This document shows positions 11,255 through 20,583 of a stretch of DNA of 64,000 nt, piece by piece. The notes under the pieces were generated by a model that was not told where the DNA came from, did not search any database, and saw only the letters and a program-made list of their open reading frames with translations. Position numbers and translations under genes: made by a program. Each line of letters starts with the position of its first letter. Positions within the stretch are counted from its first letter, which is position 1. Source of the stretch: Girardinichthys multiradiatus (taxonomy: Eukaryota > Chordata > Actinopteri > Cyprinodontiformes > Goodeidae); the NCBI RefSeq assembly GCF_021462225.1, contig NC_061795.1, forward strand, positions 46,014,872 through 46,078,871, given 5' to 3'.

Positions 11255-12075
11255 TTTATTGTCATTCATTGTGTGAAACACACAATATATAGATTCATTA
11301 CACACAGAATGAAATATTTTAAGCCTTTCTTTTACATGAGTGGACTGAGCGCAGCGAGAGCCACAACACAGACGACTACAAGCCTCTTGAGGAGAAAAAG
11401 AAATGGACTGTTGCTCAGCGGTCCAAAGTCCTCTTTTCAGATGAAAATAAAGTTGCTTGTCCAGTGTGAAGTTTCCACAGTCAGTGATGGCTTAGGTGCC
11501 ATGTCATCTGCTGGTTCTGGTCCACTTGGTATTCTGAAGTCCACAGGCAACATAGTCATGTACCAGGAAATATGTGAGCTCTTCACTCTTCCTTCTACTG
11601 GCAAGCTTTATGGAGATTCTGATTTCATTTTCTAGCAGAACTTGGTACCGGCCCACGCTGCCAAAGGTACCAAAAGCTAGTCCAAATCATCATGGTGTTC
11701 CTATGCTTGATTGGCCAGCAAACTGGCCTGACCAGAACCCAATAAAGAATCTATGGAGTATTGTCAAGAGGAAGATGAGACACCAGACCCAACAATGTGG
11801 ATGACCTGAAGCCTGTTCTGCAGAACCACAGGCTCAGCAGAGCCACAGGCTGATCACCTCCATGCCACGCGGCATTGGTGTACTAATTCATGCAAAATGA
11901 GCCCCAACCAAGTGTTGAGTGCATGGAAATGAACATACCTATCAGAAACCTGACTATTTTTGGATTTATGTAAAATGCACTATATGTGTAAAGAATATGA
12001 GTTTCACGTTCTGAAATAAGTGACGTAAATATTGGGCTTTTTCCCTGTATTCCGATTTTTTTTATGAGCCTTAAT
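11255..12075 (+). pseudogene. Tc1-like transposase relic
   Basis: Plus-strand relic of a Tc1/mariner-superfamily transposon. Recognisable pieces in shifting frames are DYKPLEEKKKWTVAQRSKV followed by LFSDENK, YQEICELFTLPS, KLYGDSDFIF and WPANWPDQNPIKNLW, the last matching the usual SPDLNPIENLW around the third catalytic residue, which here reads K. A stop sits at the second catalytic region (after FIF). Flanking strings near 11280-11320 (ATAGATTCATTACACACAG) and 12005-12060 are the usual outer parts of this family, which is also met at 36596-36720. It is inactive. Confidence 0.75.
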
Positions 12076-13415
12076 GTGTTTCTAAGCCTTCAGAAAAAAA
12101 TATGACAAAAGAATCTGAACTTGTTCATGTTAGAGGTTTGAATTTAATTCAGAATGTTTAGGTGATGAACTATGAAGCGAATTTAGAACCAGTTCTTGTT
12201 AAGGGGGCAGCACTGTTAGCTTTCATCCATCATCAAAGGTTGCCTTCATCTCCAATGAAAACCAAACAGACTACATACACTTCCTGGAAAAAGTGAGGCT
12301 GCTACAGATGTCTGTGCAGCCATTCCTGAATCATGGATATAGTTACAGGATTTTTATACCACTGATACATTTATCTGGGCCAGATTTCTGAAACGCACGT
12401 GTGTTCTGTTTAAAATTATTCTTGGCAACAGAAAATATGAAAATGAGACCATCTCTTAAGAGACCAAATACCCCTGGCTGTAGTCTTCAACCCTCCAATA
12501 ATGAAGCCCAACACTAAATTTAAACTCTGAGATTAGGATTTCTGTTGGTATAATCTGGGATTCGTCCATCAGTGACTAATGCGTTTGTGCATGGGTGTGT
12601 TGACTTGTTATTGCACAGGCTCTGTGCCTGTGGGTTAGTGTGACACAGTGATTAGGCTCTAAATGATTAACGCTGGTGTCTGTCAGATCTCATTAATTTC
12701 CTAAATGTGGCCTTTATCAGCTCTGATACACCAGGTCACTGCCTCCCAATTAGTGGGAAGCTGAACACATGAAGCTGTGACTCAGCCGAAGAGAAGCGAG
12801 AAAGCCAGGGTTAATGGAGCAAACAGAGGGAACAGTGACGGTTGTCTGATCAGGTTCCTCTAACAGAAACACTGACAGAACAGAGATTAACTCTTGGGTT
12901 TTAACTAACATGTTTGTGGATCTGATTGACTTCACGAAGCCATCACGTGCACTGTGAGGGTAAATGCTACTGCTGCATATTTTAGTACCCAGGCAACATA
13001 TGTAGCCCGTGAAGCAAACATATGGCCAAAGTCCTGCTCAGGCTAAAGAATGCAATAAAACATCAGCCCACTGTGTCTCTTTTATCCAAATACTTTGTCA
13101 GGTTCAGACTGGACTGATGGTATTCAGACAGTAATGCAGCCTCTTCCAGTGTTTTCATCATATATTAAGACATGCATAGTGGTTCTCTGAGGATGAAAGC
13201 AAAAAGGTCATATGACTGCATTTAAGAAAAAAGGAAACAACTTTATCTACAGGGAGAAGAAGTAGACAGAAGTAAAGATAGAGTAGGGTGTCAAGAGTTA
13301 GACTGGAATACATTAGGAAAGGAAAAAGGGGGAGTCGGTGTTCGGGGGAGAAAAGGGAGACAGGATTCCTACATAGTTTAGCTCAATAGTTCATACCTTT
13401 CCAGATTCAGAGTCC
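12076..13415. other. no gene seen; includes a conserved-element-like block
   Basis: No supported gene. The stretch 12590-12770 has balanced composition, no repeat signature and several TAAT/ATTA cores (GATTAACG, CTCATTAATTTCC, CCAATTAGTGGG), the look of a vertebrate conserved non-coding element. This is inference from texture only. The rest is unremarkable. Confidence 0.3.
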
Positions 13416-13770
13416 CTTATGAATTTAACCGGCTGCAGAATTTGAGGGTTTTCCAGCATGAATTGCCTTTTTAAGGTCATTCCACATCCCATCAGTGGGA
13501 TTTAGGTCCAAACTTTGACTAGGCCAATTTGGAACCTGAGAGGTTCCCTTGCTGGTGTGCATCAGATCATTTTTCTGCTGTAAAACCAAAACGAGCTGAA
13601 GCTTAAGGTCACAAACTGCTGGCCATAGATTCTCCTTCAGGATTTTCTGGCAGACTGAAGAATTTATGGTTGCATCAATAAGAACAAGTCTTCTTGATGC
13701 TGAAGCAGCACAGCAGCACCATCACATAGAGAGAGACATAGGCTCACATTTGAACACATAACCAACTGTC
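13416..13770 (-). pseudogene. Tc1-like transposase relic, C-terminal part
   Basis: On the minus strand the segment reads LQQKNDLMHTSKG, then NWPSQSLDLNPTDGMWNDLKKAIHAGKPSN. This corresponds to the QQDNDPKHTS and SPDLNPIE blocks of Tc1-like DDE transposases. The middle aspartate (QQDND) reads K and the final glutamate reads D, and frames are interrupted. It is a short fragment of an old element. Confidence 0.65.
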
Positions 13771-14046
13771 AAGGTTTCTGTCACGCCTCAACAGAAGCTT
13801 CTCCACTGTCGGCTGATGTGTTGACTGTCAGAATATTGTCTCACTCCTCGCAGCTGTGCTGTTTGCTGCTCTAAGGAATGCAGGTTGTGAAGATTCACAG
13901 AAATTTTAATTCTTGTAAAACCCAGGTATGAGATAGGCTACCCCAGGTTTATTTAAGCACCTGGCGAATGGAAGCTTGGTTCTTGACTGTGAAACTCTTC
14001 AGGTCCAGGTTCCTAACCAGATTTAGGTAAATGCAGGCCAATAAAA

Positions 14047-14251
14047 AGGCGACTGTGGCTCAGTAGGAAGAGTAGTCGTCTTGCCCCTGGGCAAGGCACT
14101 TAACCTCAAGTTGCCTACTGATCTGCATATCAGTGTATGAATGTGTGAGCGTTAGTAAGTGCAATTGGGTGAATGTGGCTCAAGTATAAAGCGCTTTGAG
14201 TGGTCTGCATGACTGGAAAAGCGCTATATAAGTTCAGTACATTTACCATTT
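14047..14251 (+). mobile_element. tRNA-derived SINE, internally deleted
   Basis: Begins GGCGACTGTGGCTCAGTAGG (an A-box-like tRNA head) and ends GCGCTATATAAGTTCAGTAC then ATTTACC, the 3' end of a common teleost SINE. The B-box part between the head and CCTGGGCAAGGCACTTAA is missing. The reverse-oriented relative at 10925-11242 keeps that part. Confidence 0.8.
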
Positions 14252-14379
14252 AAAATGATACCTTTCCTCAACATATTTTTAAACAAGTAGAAAAAAAAAT
14301 CCCCATAAATACTGTGAACCTTCATAGCTCCACACTGAAACGTGTGCATAAAAAGAGAGGGATCTTAGCAAATTATCTC

Positions 14380-15000
14380 CAGATTCCCTACCATACTTGG
14401 TCCTCTTTTTTCCTCTTCTGCACAGCCCAAAGGTTTAATTTGGGATTTGTTAACCATCAAGTGGTTGGTTTGGTCAAATGTTTTGGCTGTGTGACAACCC
14501 ATTATGAGTTTTCTGGCAGAGGTCACCAAATTTTAATTTAAGAAGTCCTCATATTTTAAAGAGTTCATGATACTATGCACTCTAACAAGGCTCCTAGGCC
14601 CACTAGAAAAGAAACAGGCCCACAGCATCACAGATCCTCCATCATACCAAACATTAGGCATGAGGTGCTTTTCAATATATTAATCCTTTGTTTCACAGCG
14701 AACCCTTCTCTAGTTTGTTGCTGAAAAGTTTAATTTTAGTCTCATCTGAGCAGAGCACAGTTCCAGTTCAGGTCGTCGTAGAGTTGAGCAAACTCCACGT
14801 GTGTCCTGGCATAACACCCCAACAATCATCTGGCTTGTAGATTGAGTCTAATGGTCATTCTGGAGACTTTGTGACCCCAAAACGCTCTGCTTTGCTGCAG
14901 TTCTCAGTGAGCTTTGGAGATATTTGACCTCTCTCGGCTCCTCGTCCAGCCTTTATGTCACAGTTTTCAGCCTTTTTGACTTTTCAGTCTTTCTATGACT
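14380..15000 (-). pseudogene. Tc1-like transposase relic
   Basis: Minus-strand pieces include DETKIKLFSNK (near 14720-14745) and DGGSVMLWAC-like sequence (near 14615-14645), the region between the first two catalytic aspartates of Tc1-like transposases, followed by LVRVHS. Stops and frame changes are frequent. A second copy of the same family lies at 41540-42010. The borders are approximate. Its minus-strand upstream end abuts the L2 3' tail at 15062. Confidence 0.65.
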
Positions 15001-15061
15001 GTAAATATTGGCATATTTATTTGAAACCATTTCTTGACATATGCAAATCAACATATCTCTG

Positions 15062-15350
15062 CCTTAATTCAATTCAGTTCAGTTTATTTATATAGCGCCA
15101 ATTCACAACACATGTTGTCTCAAGGTACTTCACAAAGTCAGGTACATAAATTCCAATTAATCCTAATCATTGAACAGTGCAGTCAGAGTTAGTTATTTAT
15201 TCAAATTGGATAAAAAGTTTTTCTATCTAAGAAAACCCAGCAGATTGCATCGAGTCAGTGACTTGCAGCATTCCCTCCTCCTGGATGAGCATGTAGAGAC
15301 AGTGGACAGTCACTGGCGTTGACTTTGCAGCAATCACTCATACTGAGCAT
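15062..15350 (-). repeat. L2 3'UTR and tail
   Basis: Minus-strand reading: the TGCTGCAAAGTCAAC block, GATGCAATCTGCTGGGTTTT, a GTACCTTGAGACAACATG block and the terminal GCGCTATATAAATAAACTG followed by AATTG repeats. The same segment recurs at 28640-28985, 51424-52258, 60164-60345 and 61965-63154, so this is the family's 3' end. Here it directly follows the truncated RT frame. Confidence 0.85.
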
Positions 15351-16366
15351 GGAAGATTGGATATAGGTCTGTAAGTTTTCAAGTCATCTCGATCAAGCGA
15401 AGGTTTCTTAAGTAAAGGTTTAATTACAGCCAACTTAAAAGCCTGTGGTACATATCCATTTACTAAAGATAGATTAATCATATCTAAAATGGGGCTGGTA
15501 ATCAGAGGGAACACTTCCTTAAATAATTTGGTTGGGATTGGGTCTAACATACAAGGTGAAGGTTTACATGAAGCTAATATTTCTGATAACTCAGGAAGCT
15601 TCACAGGATCAAAACAGTCCAAACACAGATCAGGTTCTGCAGTTATTTCCAATGTTGTCTCACTTGCTGAGGATGAAGTAATCATCTTCAGGAGTATGTC
15701 AAAGATTTTCTTTTCAATAGAATCAATTTTATTTAAGAAGAATCCCATAAAGTCATGACTGCTAAGAGCTAAGGGAATGGATGGCTCAACAGAGCTATGA
15801 CTCTGTGTAAGTTTAGCAACTATACTAAAGAGAAACCTAGGATTATTCTTGTTCTCTTCTATTAATGATGAGAAATAAGCTGTTCTGGCTTGAAGTGTCT
15901 TTTTATACAACAGAAGGCTATTTTTCCAGATTAAGTAGGAATCCTCTAGGTGTGTAGAGCGCCATTTTCTCTTCAATTTTCTAACATTGTGCTTTAAAGT
16001 ACGCAGCTCTGAATTAAACCAGGGAGCTAGCCTCCTATGAATAATTACCTTCTTTTTCAAGTGAGCTGCTTTGTCTAATGCATCACGCAATGATGAAGAA
16101 ACACTATGAACAAAATAATCAATTTGTGAAGGGGCAGAAACAGAATTATTGCCCTCCACTGTGTTTTTCAGTGATAATGAGGAAATTAAAAGTGGAACAG
16201 ATTCTTTAAAGGTTGTTATAGCATCGCCTGATAATGATCTACAATAATGAAATTTTTCTTCAGGTGTGGAGTACTCGGTTAAATTAAACTCAAAGGTTAT
16301 TAAGAAATGGTCAGACAGGACAGGGTTATGAGGAAATATTGTTATTTCTGTAGCACCTCTAGCCAT
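15338..16366 (-). pseudogene. L2 ORF2 middle: endonuclease end and RT start
   Basis: A 342-residue open frame. Residues 1-28 contain LSDHFLITFEF, holding the SDH motif that closes the APE-type endonuclease. Residues 108-190 carry RLAPWFNSELRTLK and NPRFLFSIVAKLT, the linker typical of fish L2 LINEs. From about 265 the fingers of the RT begin (SPCMLDPIPTKLFKEV, INLSLVNGYVP, TYRPISNL). The frame stops right there: the RT palm and thumb are gone and the 3'UTR follows, so this copy has an internal deletion. The first methionine is fortuitous. The frame is joined upstream to the insertion at 16367. It lacks the catalytic RT motifs and is not functional. Confidence 0.8.
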
Positions 16367-16989
16367 TTTATGCGAGAAAACTAAAATGAAGGGTGCTTGG
16401 GTTCGATATCAATCCGGTACCCCAATCGGTGTGCGGCACCAATGACCTAGTTCATGACAAATACCACCCAGAGAAACATTATAATTTTAGGCAAAATGAT
16501 TCAGCCTAACTTTATTCAACTGAATTGACAAAGGACCTATTATTTTGGCACCAAGGTAACTAAAGTTGAACGACCTTTCAAGAAGATTTAAACAACATAA
16601 ACCTCTTTGCATAAGCCCGGTTAAATAAAATATTAATGGCCACCTTTTCCTTTCACCAAACCAGAACAGAACAAGGAATGTCCAATTATGTCAATATACA
16701 GTCCTAAGCAAATGTAACCCAGTCAGTTTGTTACTCACGACCTCCAGGAGAGTGTGAAAACGTTGCAGGCCTGTTAGACGAATAGGAGTTGAAACCCCAT
16801 AGGAAAACATTGAGAGCGTTGTAATTCACTCGTCCACTCCCCGACCTCCATTAAACGCAGCCGAACCCGTGAGCCCGAAGCGGCTAGCTCACTTAGCTCA
16901 GCTCAGAACTCGTCATGACTACTTGCGTCTGTCTCCTCTGGTCCCGCCCCTCTCGCGGCAACCAAGCTCCTCTAACTTCTTCCGAACTT

Positions 16990-19349
16990 CTTCTTCTTCT
17001 TCTTCTGTGTTGTTTTTTGGCAGTTGGCAAATAACTTGAAGATGTGCATTACCGCCACCAACTGGTATGGAGTGTGGTTCTTCATGGTTTTAAATCTTAT
17101 TTACTATTACAACAATCAAATTTTATTTATTAATTTAGTGCTTTTGAAAAATCTAATTATAATTTGAATATGTTTGCTACCTAAACTTCTTTGCAAAGTA
17201 TCTCTCAATATAAAATTTTCTTTAATACCTACAAATTCTCTCCTTAAAATTGTTCTTTCTTGTTCATATTTCTGACACTTCAATATTACATGTTCTATTG
17301 TTTCCTCCTCTCCACAATAATCACATTTTCCTGTATTATGTTTCTTTATCTTGAACAATGTAGAATTAAGTCCTGTATGTCCTAGTCTTAATCTTGTAAT
17401 TAATCTTTCCTCTTTTCTACTCCTTCTTCCTGTTCTTACTTCTCCTACTATCTTGTTGATTCTGTAAAACCATCTTCCTTTCTTTTCTTCATCCCACCTT
17501 TTTTGCCACTCTTTCCTGATTCTCTGTTTAATTATATTTCTTGCCTCTGACCTACTAATATTTATTATAAAGCTAATGTTGTTTTGTGTTGCCTTCTTTG
17601 CTATCCTGTCCGCCTTCTCATTCCCTCCAACTCCTACATGTGCTGGTACCCATAAAAACACTAATATTAATCCCATTCTTTGTATTCTAAATAAAGTAAG
17701 TTTTATTTCCAACAAAATGTCTGGTCTACCCTCTGAATGATTATGTTTTAAACTTAATAATGCTGAACTTGAGTCTGAACAAATGATTGTTTTTAATGGT
17801 TTTATATCCTCCACCCACTGCACTGCTAACAATATGGCTAATAATTCTCCTGAATATACTGATAATCCATCTGTAATTCTTTTTCCTACTTTTATTTTAA
17901 ATTCTGGTATTACAAATGCTACTCCTATTTTTTCATCTGTTTTTGATGCGTCTGTGTAAATCTGGACATAATGATAGTAATTGTTTATATATTCTTGTAT
18001 TATACTTGAATCTAATCTACATTTTGGATCCTTTTTCTTTTCCATCAATACCATATCCACCACTGCTTCTGGTAACAGCCACGGTGGCACTACTGGCAAA
18101 GGCAACATTGAACTTATTTCTTTTTCATATATTTGAAATTCTTCTGCTATATTATTGATAATCCAACCAAAACTCTTAACTTGTTTTTTTTCTTTTTCCC
18201 AGCATGGTTTTAAAATATCACGTGTGGGATGATCCGGATTATTGCCTTGTAAGTTTATCCAGTAATTTATTGCTAACTGTTTCCTTCTTAAATCTAATGG
18301 CATCTCTCCCATCTCTACCTGAAGTGCTGCTATTGGACTGGTTCTGATTGCTCCAGTACAAATTCTTAAAGCTTGATGTTGTATATTGTCTAATTTTATA
18401 AGATGAGTGTTTGCTGCTGATCCATAAATTATACTTCCATAATCAATATTTGATCTAATTAATCCTGTATAAATTCTTTTTAATGATGTTCGATCTGCTC
18501 CCCAATCAATACCAGCCATGCATCTCATAATGTTTAATATTCTTTTGCATTTATCTATGATTTTTTCTATATGTACTTTCCATATAATTTTTTCATCAAA
18601 CCATATACCTAAAAATTTTATATTTTTTACTTGTTCTAAAACTTGATTGTATAATTTTAGTTTTATATTTTCTCTTTTCCTTTTCTGTGTAAACACCATT
18701 AGTTTTGTTTTTTCCACTGAGAATTTAAATCCCCATTGATTTGCCCATTGTTCTATTCTAATAATCTCATCCTGTATTTTCTTTTCAATAAATTTGATAT
18801 TACGACCCCTTTTCCATATAGCTCCATCATCTGCAAATAGTGAGCAACCGACGTCCTTACCAATATTTTTAAATACATCATTTATCATTATAGAAAACAA
18901 TAACGGACTTATAATACTTCCTTGAGGAGTACCATTATCTATTATATATTTATCTGACAATTCTTGACCAATTCTTACTTGTATTGTTCTATTTGATAAA
19001 AAATCTTTAATCCAGTTAAACATTTTTCCAGTAATACCCATTTTATTTAATTTAATTAATAATCCTTCAACCCACATCATGTCATATGCTTTTTCTATAT
19101 CAAAAAATACAGCTACTACATTTTCTTTGTTTATTTGTGCTCTCCTAATTTCATATTCTAAACATAATGCAGAGTCATTTGTGCTTCTCCCTTTTCTAAA
19201 CCCATTTTGATTTCTAGATATATATCCATTAATATTTAAATAATATGTTAATCTATTATTAATCATTTTTTCCATTATTTTACAAATATTTGATGTTAAT
19301 GCGATTGGTCTATAATTTTCTGGTTTTGTGTTATCTTTTCCTGGTTTAT
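16990..19349 (-). mobile_element. I/Nimb-type LINE, 5'-truncated, young
   Basis: 2.36-kb minus-strand non-LTR retrotransposon. The 12-bp string TCTTCCGAACTT occurs at 16978-16989 and again at 19350-19361, a perfect target-site duplication that fixes both ends. The 3' end is a GAA tandem tail (TTC on the plus strand, 16990-17005) preceded by GGTGGCGGTAATGCAC, typical for teleost Nimb-like LINEs. The 5' truncation removes ORF1, the endonuclease and the start of the RT. What remains is uninterrupted coding sequence, so it is the youngest well-dated insertion in the stack. Confidence 0.85.
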
Positions 19350-19548
19350 TCTTCCGAACTTTGTCCTCTCCCGTGCTTTTGTCTCGTCTTCTCTTCCTCG
19401 AGTCTGTTTTTTTCACCTCCCTTCCTGTCCGCTCGTCTTCCGTTTTCTCTCTCGAGCCCTCCTCTTCTTCTTCTTCCAATCTTGAGTCACGCCCTTGACG
19501 GACTGTCTCAGTGACCAATAAAAGGGCAAAGCCAAATAAAATACCCAC
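17116..19548 (-). CDS. I/Nimb-type LINE ORF2 fragment: RT, RNase H, zinc knuckle
   Basis: An 810-codon open frame, of which residues from about 67 belong to the LINE. The first ~66 (including an E/R-rich stretch) are read from target DNA upstream of the truncation and are not part of the protein. Reverse transcriptase: ENYRPIALTSN (77-87), catalytic D150 in FFDIEKAYD, NGTPQGS (205-211) and FADD (238-241). RNase H: D532 in YTDAS, E568 in SGELLA, D592 in CSDSS and D647 in NEKADRIA, with WVPAHVG at 633-639, so the catalytic set looks complete. A C-terminal CCHC knuckle is visible (C742, C745, H753, C758). In a full element this part copies the LINE RNA at the nicked target. Here it lacks the endonuclease and its own start, so it is unlikely to be expressed as a working protein despite having no stops. 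Confidence 0.85.
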   Translation of the reverse strand: MGILFGFALLLVTETVRQGRDSRLEEEEEEGSREKTEDERTGREVKKTDSRKRRRDKSTGEDKVRKNKPGKDNTKPENYRPIALTSNICKIMEKMINNRLTYYLNINGYISRNQNGFRKGRSTNDSALCLEYEIRRAQINKENVVAVFFDIEKAYDMMWVEGLLIKLNKMGITGKMFNWIKDFLSNRTIQVRIGQELSDKYIIDNGTPQGSIISPLLFSIMINDVFKNIGKDVGCSLFADDGAIWKRGRNIKFIEKKIQDEIIRIEQWANQWGFKFSVEKTKLMVFTQKRKRENIKLKLYNQVLEQVKNIKFLGIWFDEKIIWKVHIEKIIDKCKRILNIMRCMAGIDWGADRTSLKRIYTGLIRSNIDYGSIIYGSAANTHLIKLDNIQHQALRICTGAIRTSPIAALQVEMGEMPLDLRRKQLAINYWINLQGNNPDHPTRDILKPCWEKEKKQVKSFGWIINNIAEEFQIYEKEISSMLPLPVVPPWLLPEAVVDMVLMEKKKDPKCRLDSSIIQEYINNYYHYVQIYTDASKTDEKIGVAFVIPEFKIKVGKRITDGLSVYSGELLAILLAVQWVEDIKPLKTIICSDSSSALLSLKHNHSEGRPDILLEIKLTLFRIQRMGLILVFLWVPAHVGVGGNEKADRIAKKATQNNISFIINISRSEARNIIKQRIRKEWQKRWDEEKKGRWFYRINKIVGEVRTGRRSRKEERLITRLRLGHTGLNSTLFKIKKHNTGKCDYCGEEETIEHVILKCQKYEQERTILRREFVGIKENFILRDTLQRSLGSKHIQIIIRFFKSTKLINKI

Positions 19549-19895
19549 TGCATCTTACGTCACACCAATACTTTTCAATTGCAGTATTTACATAAAATAA
19601 TGCTCTTGGTTGATTTACCAATAATACAGTCTTAATTACTAAGTAAGACAATTACTTAATAGCTTACCTTTACCCTTTATATTATTTAAATATTAAAGTA
19701 AAGCAAAATACTGGTGTATCACTTTCAGAAACAAGAATATGAAATCCAAAGTTATCACCAATGTTATGCAATAGTAAATGAACATTCACTTTTAATATAT
19801 CTGAGTCTTGTCTTGACCTATGTAAGATTTCTATTAACCTCAACATAGTCATTACAGTAACCTCGGTGTAACACTGGGCTACATTTCTTTACACT

Positions 19896-20435
19896 CAATG
19901 CCATATGTCAGCACAAGGTCCAGAGAATGAAGACAAAGGTGGGTAGGTTTGTTAATGTTTTGAGCAAAGCCAATTGAGTCTAAGATAGCATTAAAGGCTA
20001 TATTTAAGCTATCACTTTCACTGTCAACATGAATGTTAAAATCCCCCACTATAATAACCTTATCTGTATTTAACACTAAATCAGATAAAAGGTCTGAACG
20101 GTACAAAACAACAAACAGAAGTGGTTTTAGTGCTTTGCAATTTGAATGAGGAAAACTAAGGATTAAATATTCAAAAGAGTTGTAGCTATTGATTGGTCTG
20201 GGACTAATCAATAAATCGGACTGAAAGATGGTTGCTACTCCTACTCCTTGCCCAGTATTTCGAGGAATGTAAAAATTTAAATAATTAGTAGGAGTTGACA
20301 CATTTATAGTAACATAATCCTCTTGCTGCAGCCAGGTTTCTGTGAGGCAAAATAAATCAATCTGATTGTCACAAATCAGGTCACTAACTAGCAAAGTCTT
20401 TGAAGAGAGAGATCTTATGTTCAGTAAGCCACATT
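19896..20435 (-). pseudogene. L2 ORF2 N-terminus: APE-type endonuclease
   Basis: Open frame reaching 20583, but L2 similarity starts at [12 protein letters not shown] (about residue 51, near 20433). It continues with FCLTETWLQ (catalytic glutamate), [11 protein letters not shown] (Asp/Asn pair) and [11 protein letters not shown]. The later SDH part of the same domain is found across the insertion in 15338-16366. The first 50 residues of the open frame derive from the sequence at 20436-20583 and are not L2. This is the target-nicking endonuclease of the LINE, separated from the rest by the insertion. Confidence 0.8.
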
Positions 20436-20583
20436 CAGGCGCGTAGTTAGACCTGGGCTTCCGGGGCGGAAGCCCCGGATGTTTTCTGAATGGCCCCGGA
20501 CTTCTTGATAGAAGAAATTTAGAAGTATTAAAAAGATGCAGCCACAAAATGGTATTGGACTTCACATTTTTATTTAAAAACAA
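20436..20583. mobile_element. possible hAT-like transposon end
   Basis: Directly where L2 similarity stops, the plus strand begins CAGGCGCGTAGTTAGACC and contains a perfect GC-rich hairpin (20460-20479; CCGGGGC, GGAA loop, GCCCCGG). A CAG start followed by such subterminal hairpins recalls hAT-superfamily termini. The matching other end and 8-bp duplication were not found, so this is tentative. Confidence 0.3.

Larger units (their letters stand above)
16367..19895 (-). mobile_element. LTR-like insertion inside L2, class uncertain
   Basis: The L2 reading breaks at LVLTYGIE (about 19895) and resumes with ATEITIFPHN (about 16360), so the intervening DNA is an insertion. Removing the nested Nimb-like LINE (16990-19349) leaves about 1.2 kb. 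It has a GC-rich, CCCGCCCC-containing stretch near 16940, a CCAATAAAAGGGC string near 19515 and no coding capacity, which suggests a regulatory-type sequence such as a solo LTR. Flanks TTGAG and TAGAG agree in four of five bases and could be an aged duplication. The terminal bases do not form a clear TG...CA pair, so the class stays open. Confidence 0.45.
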
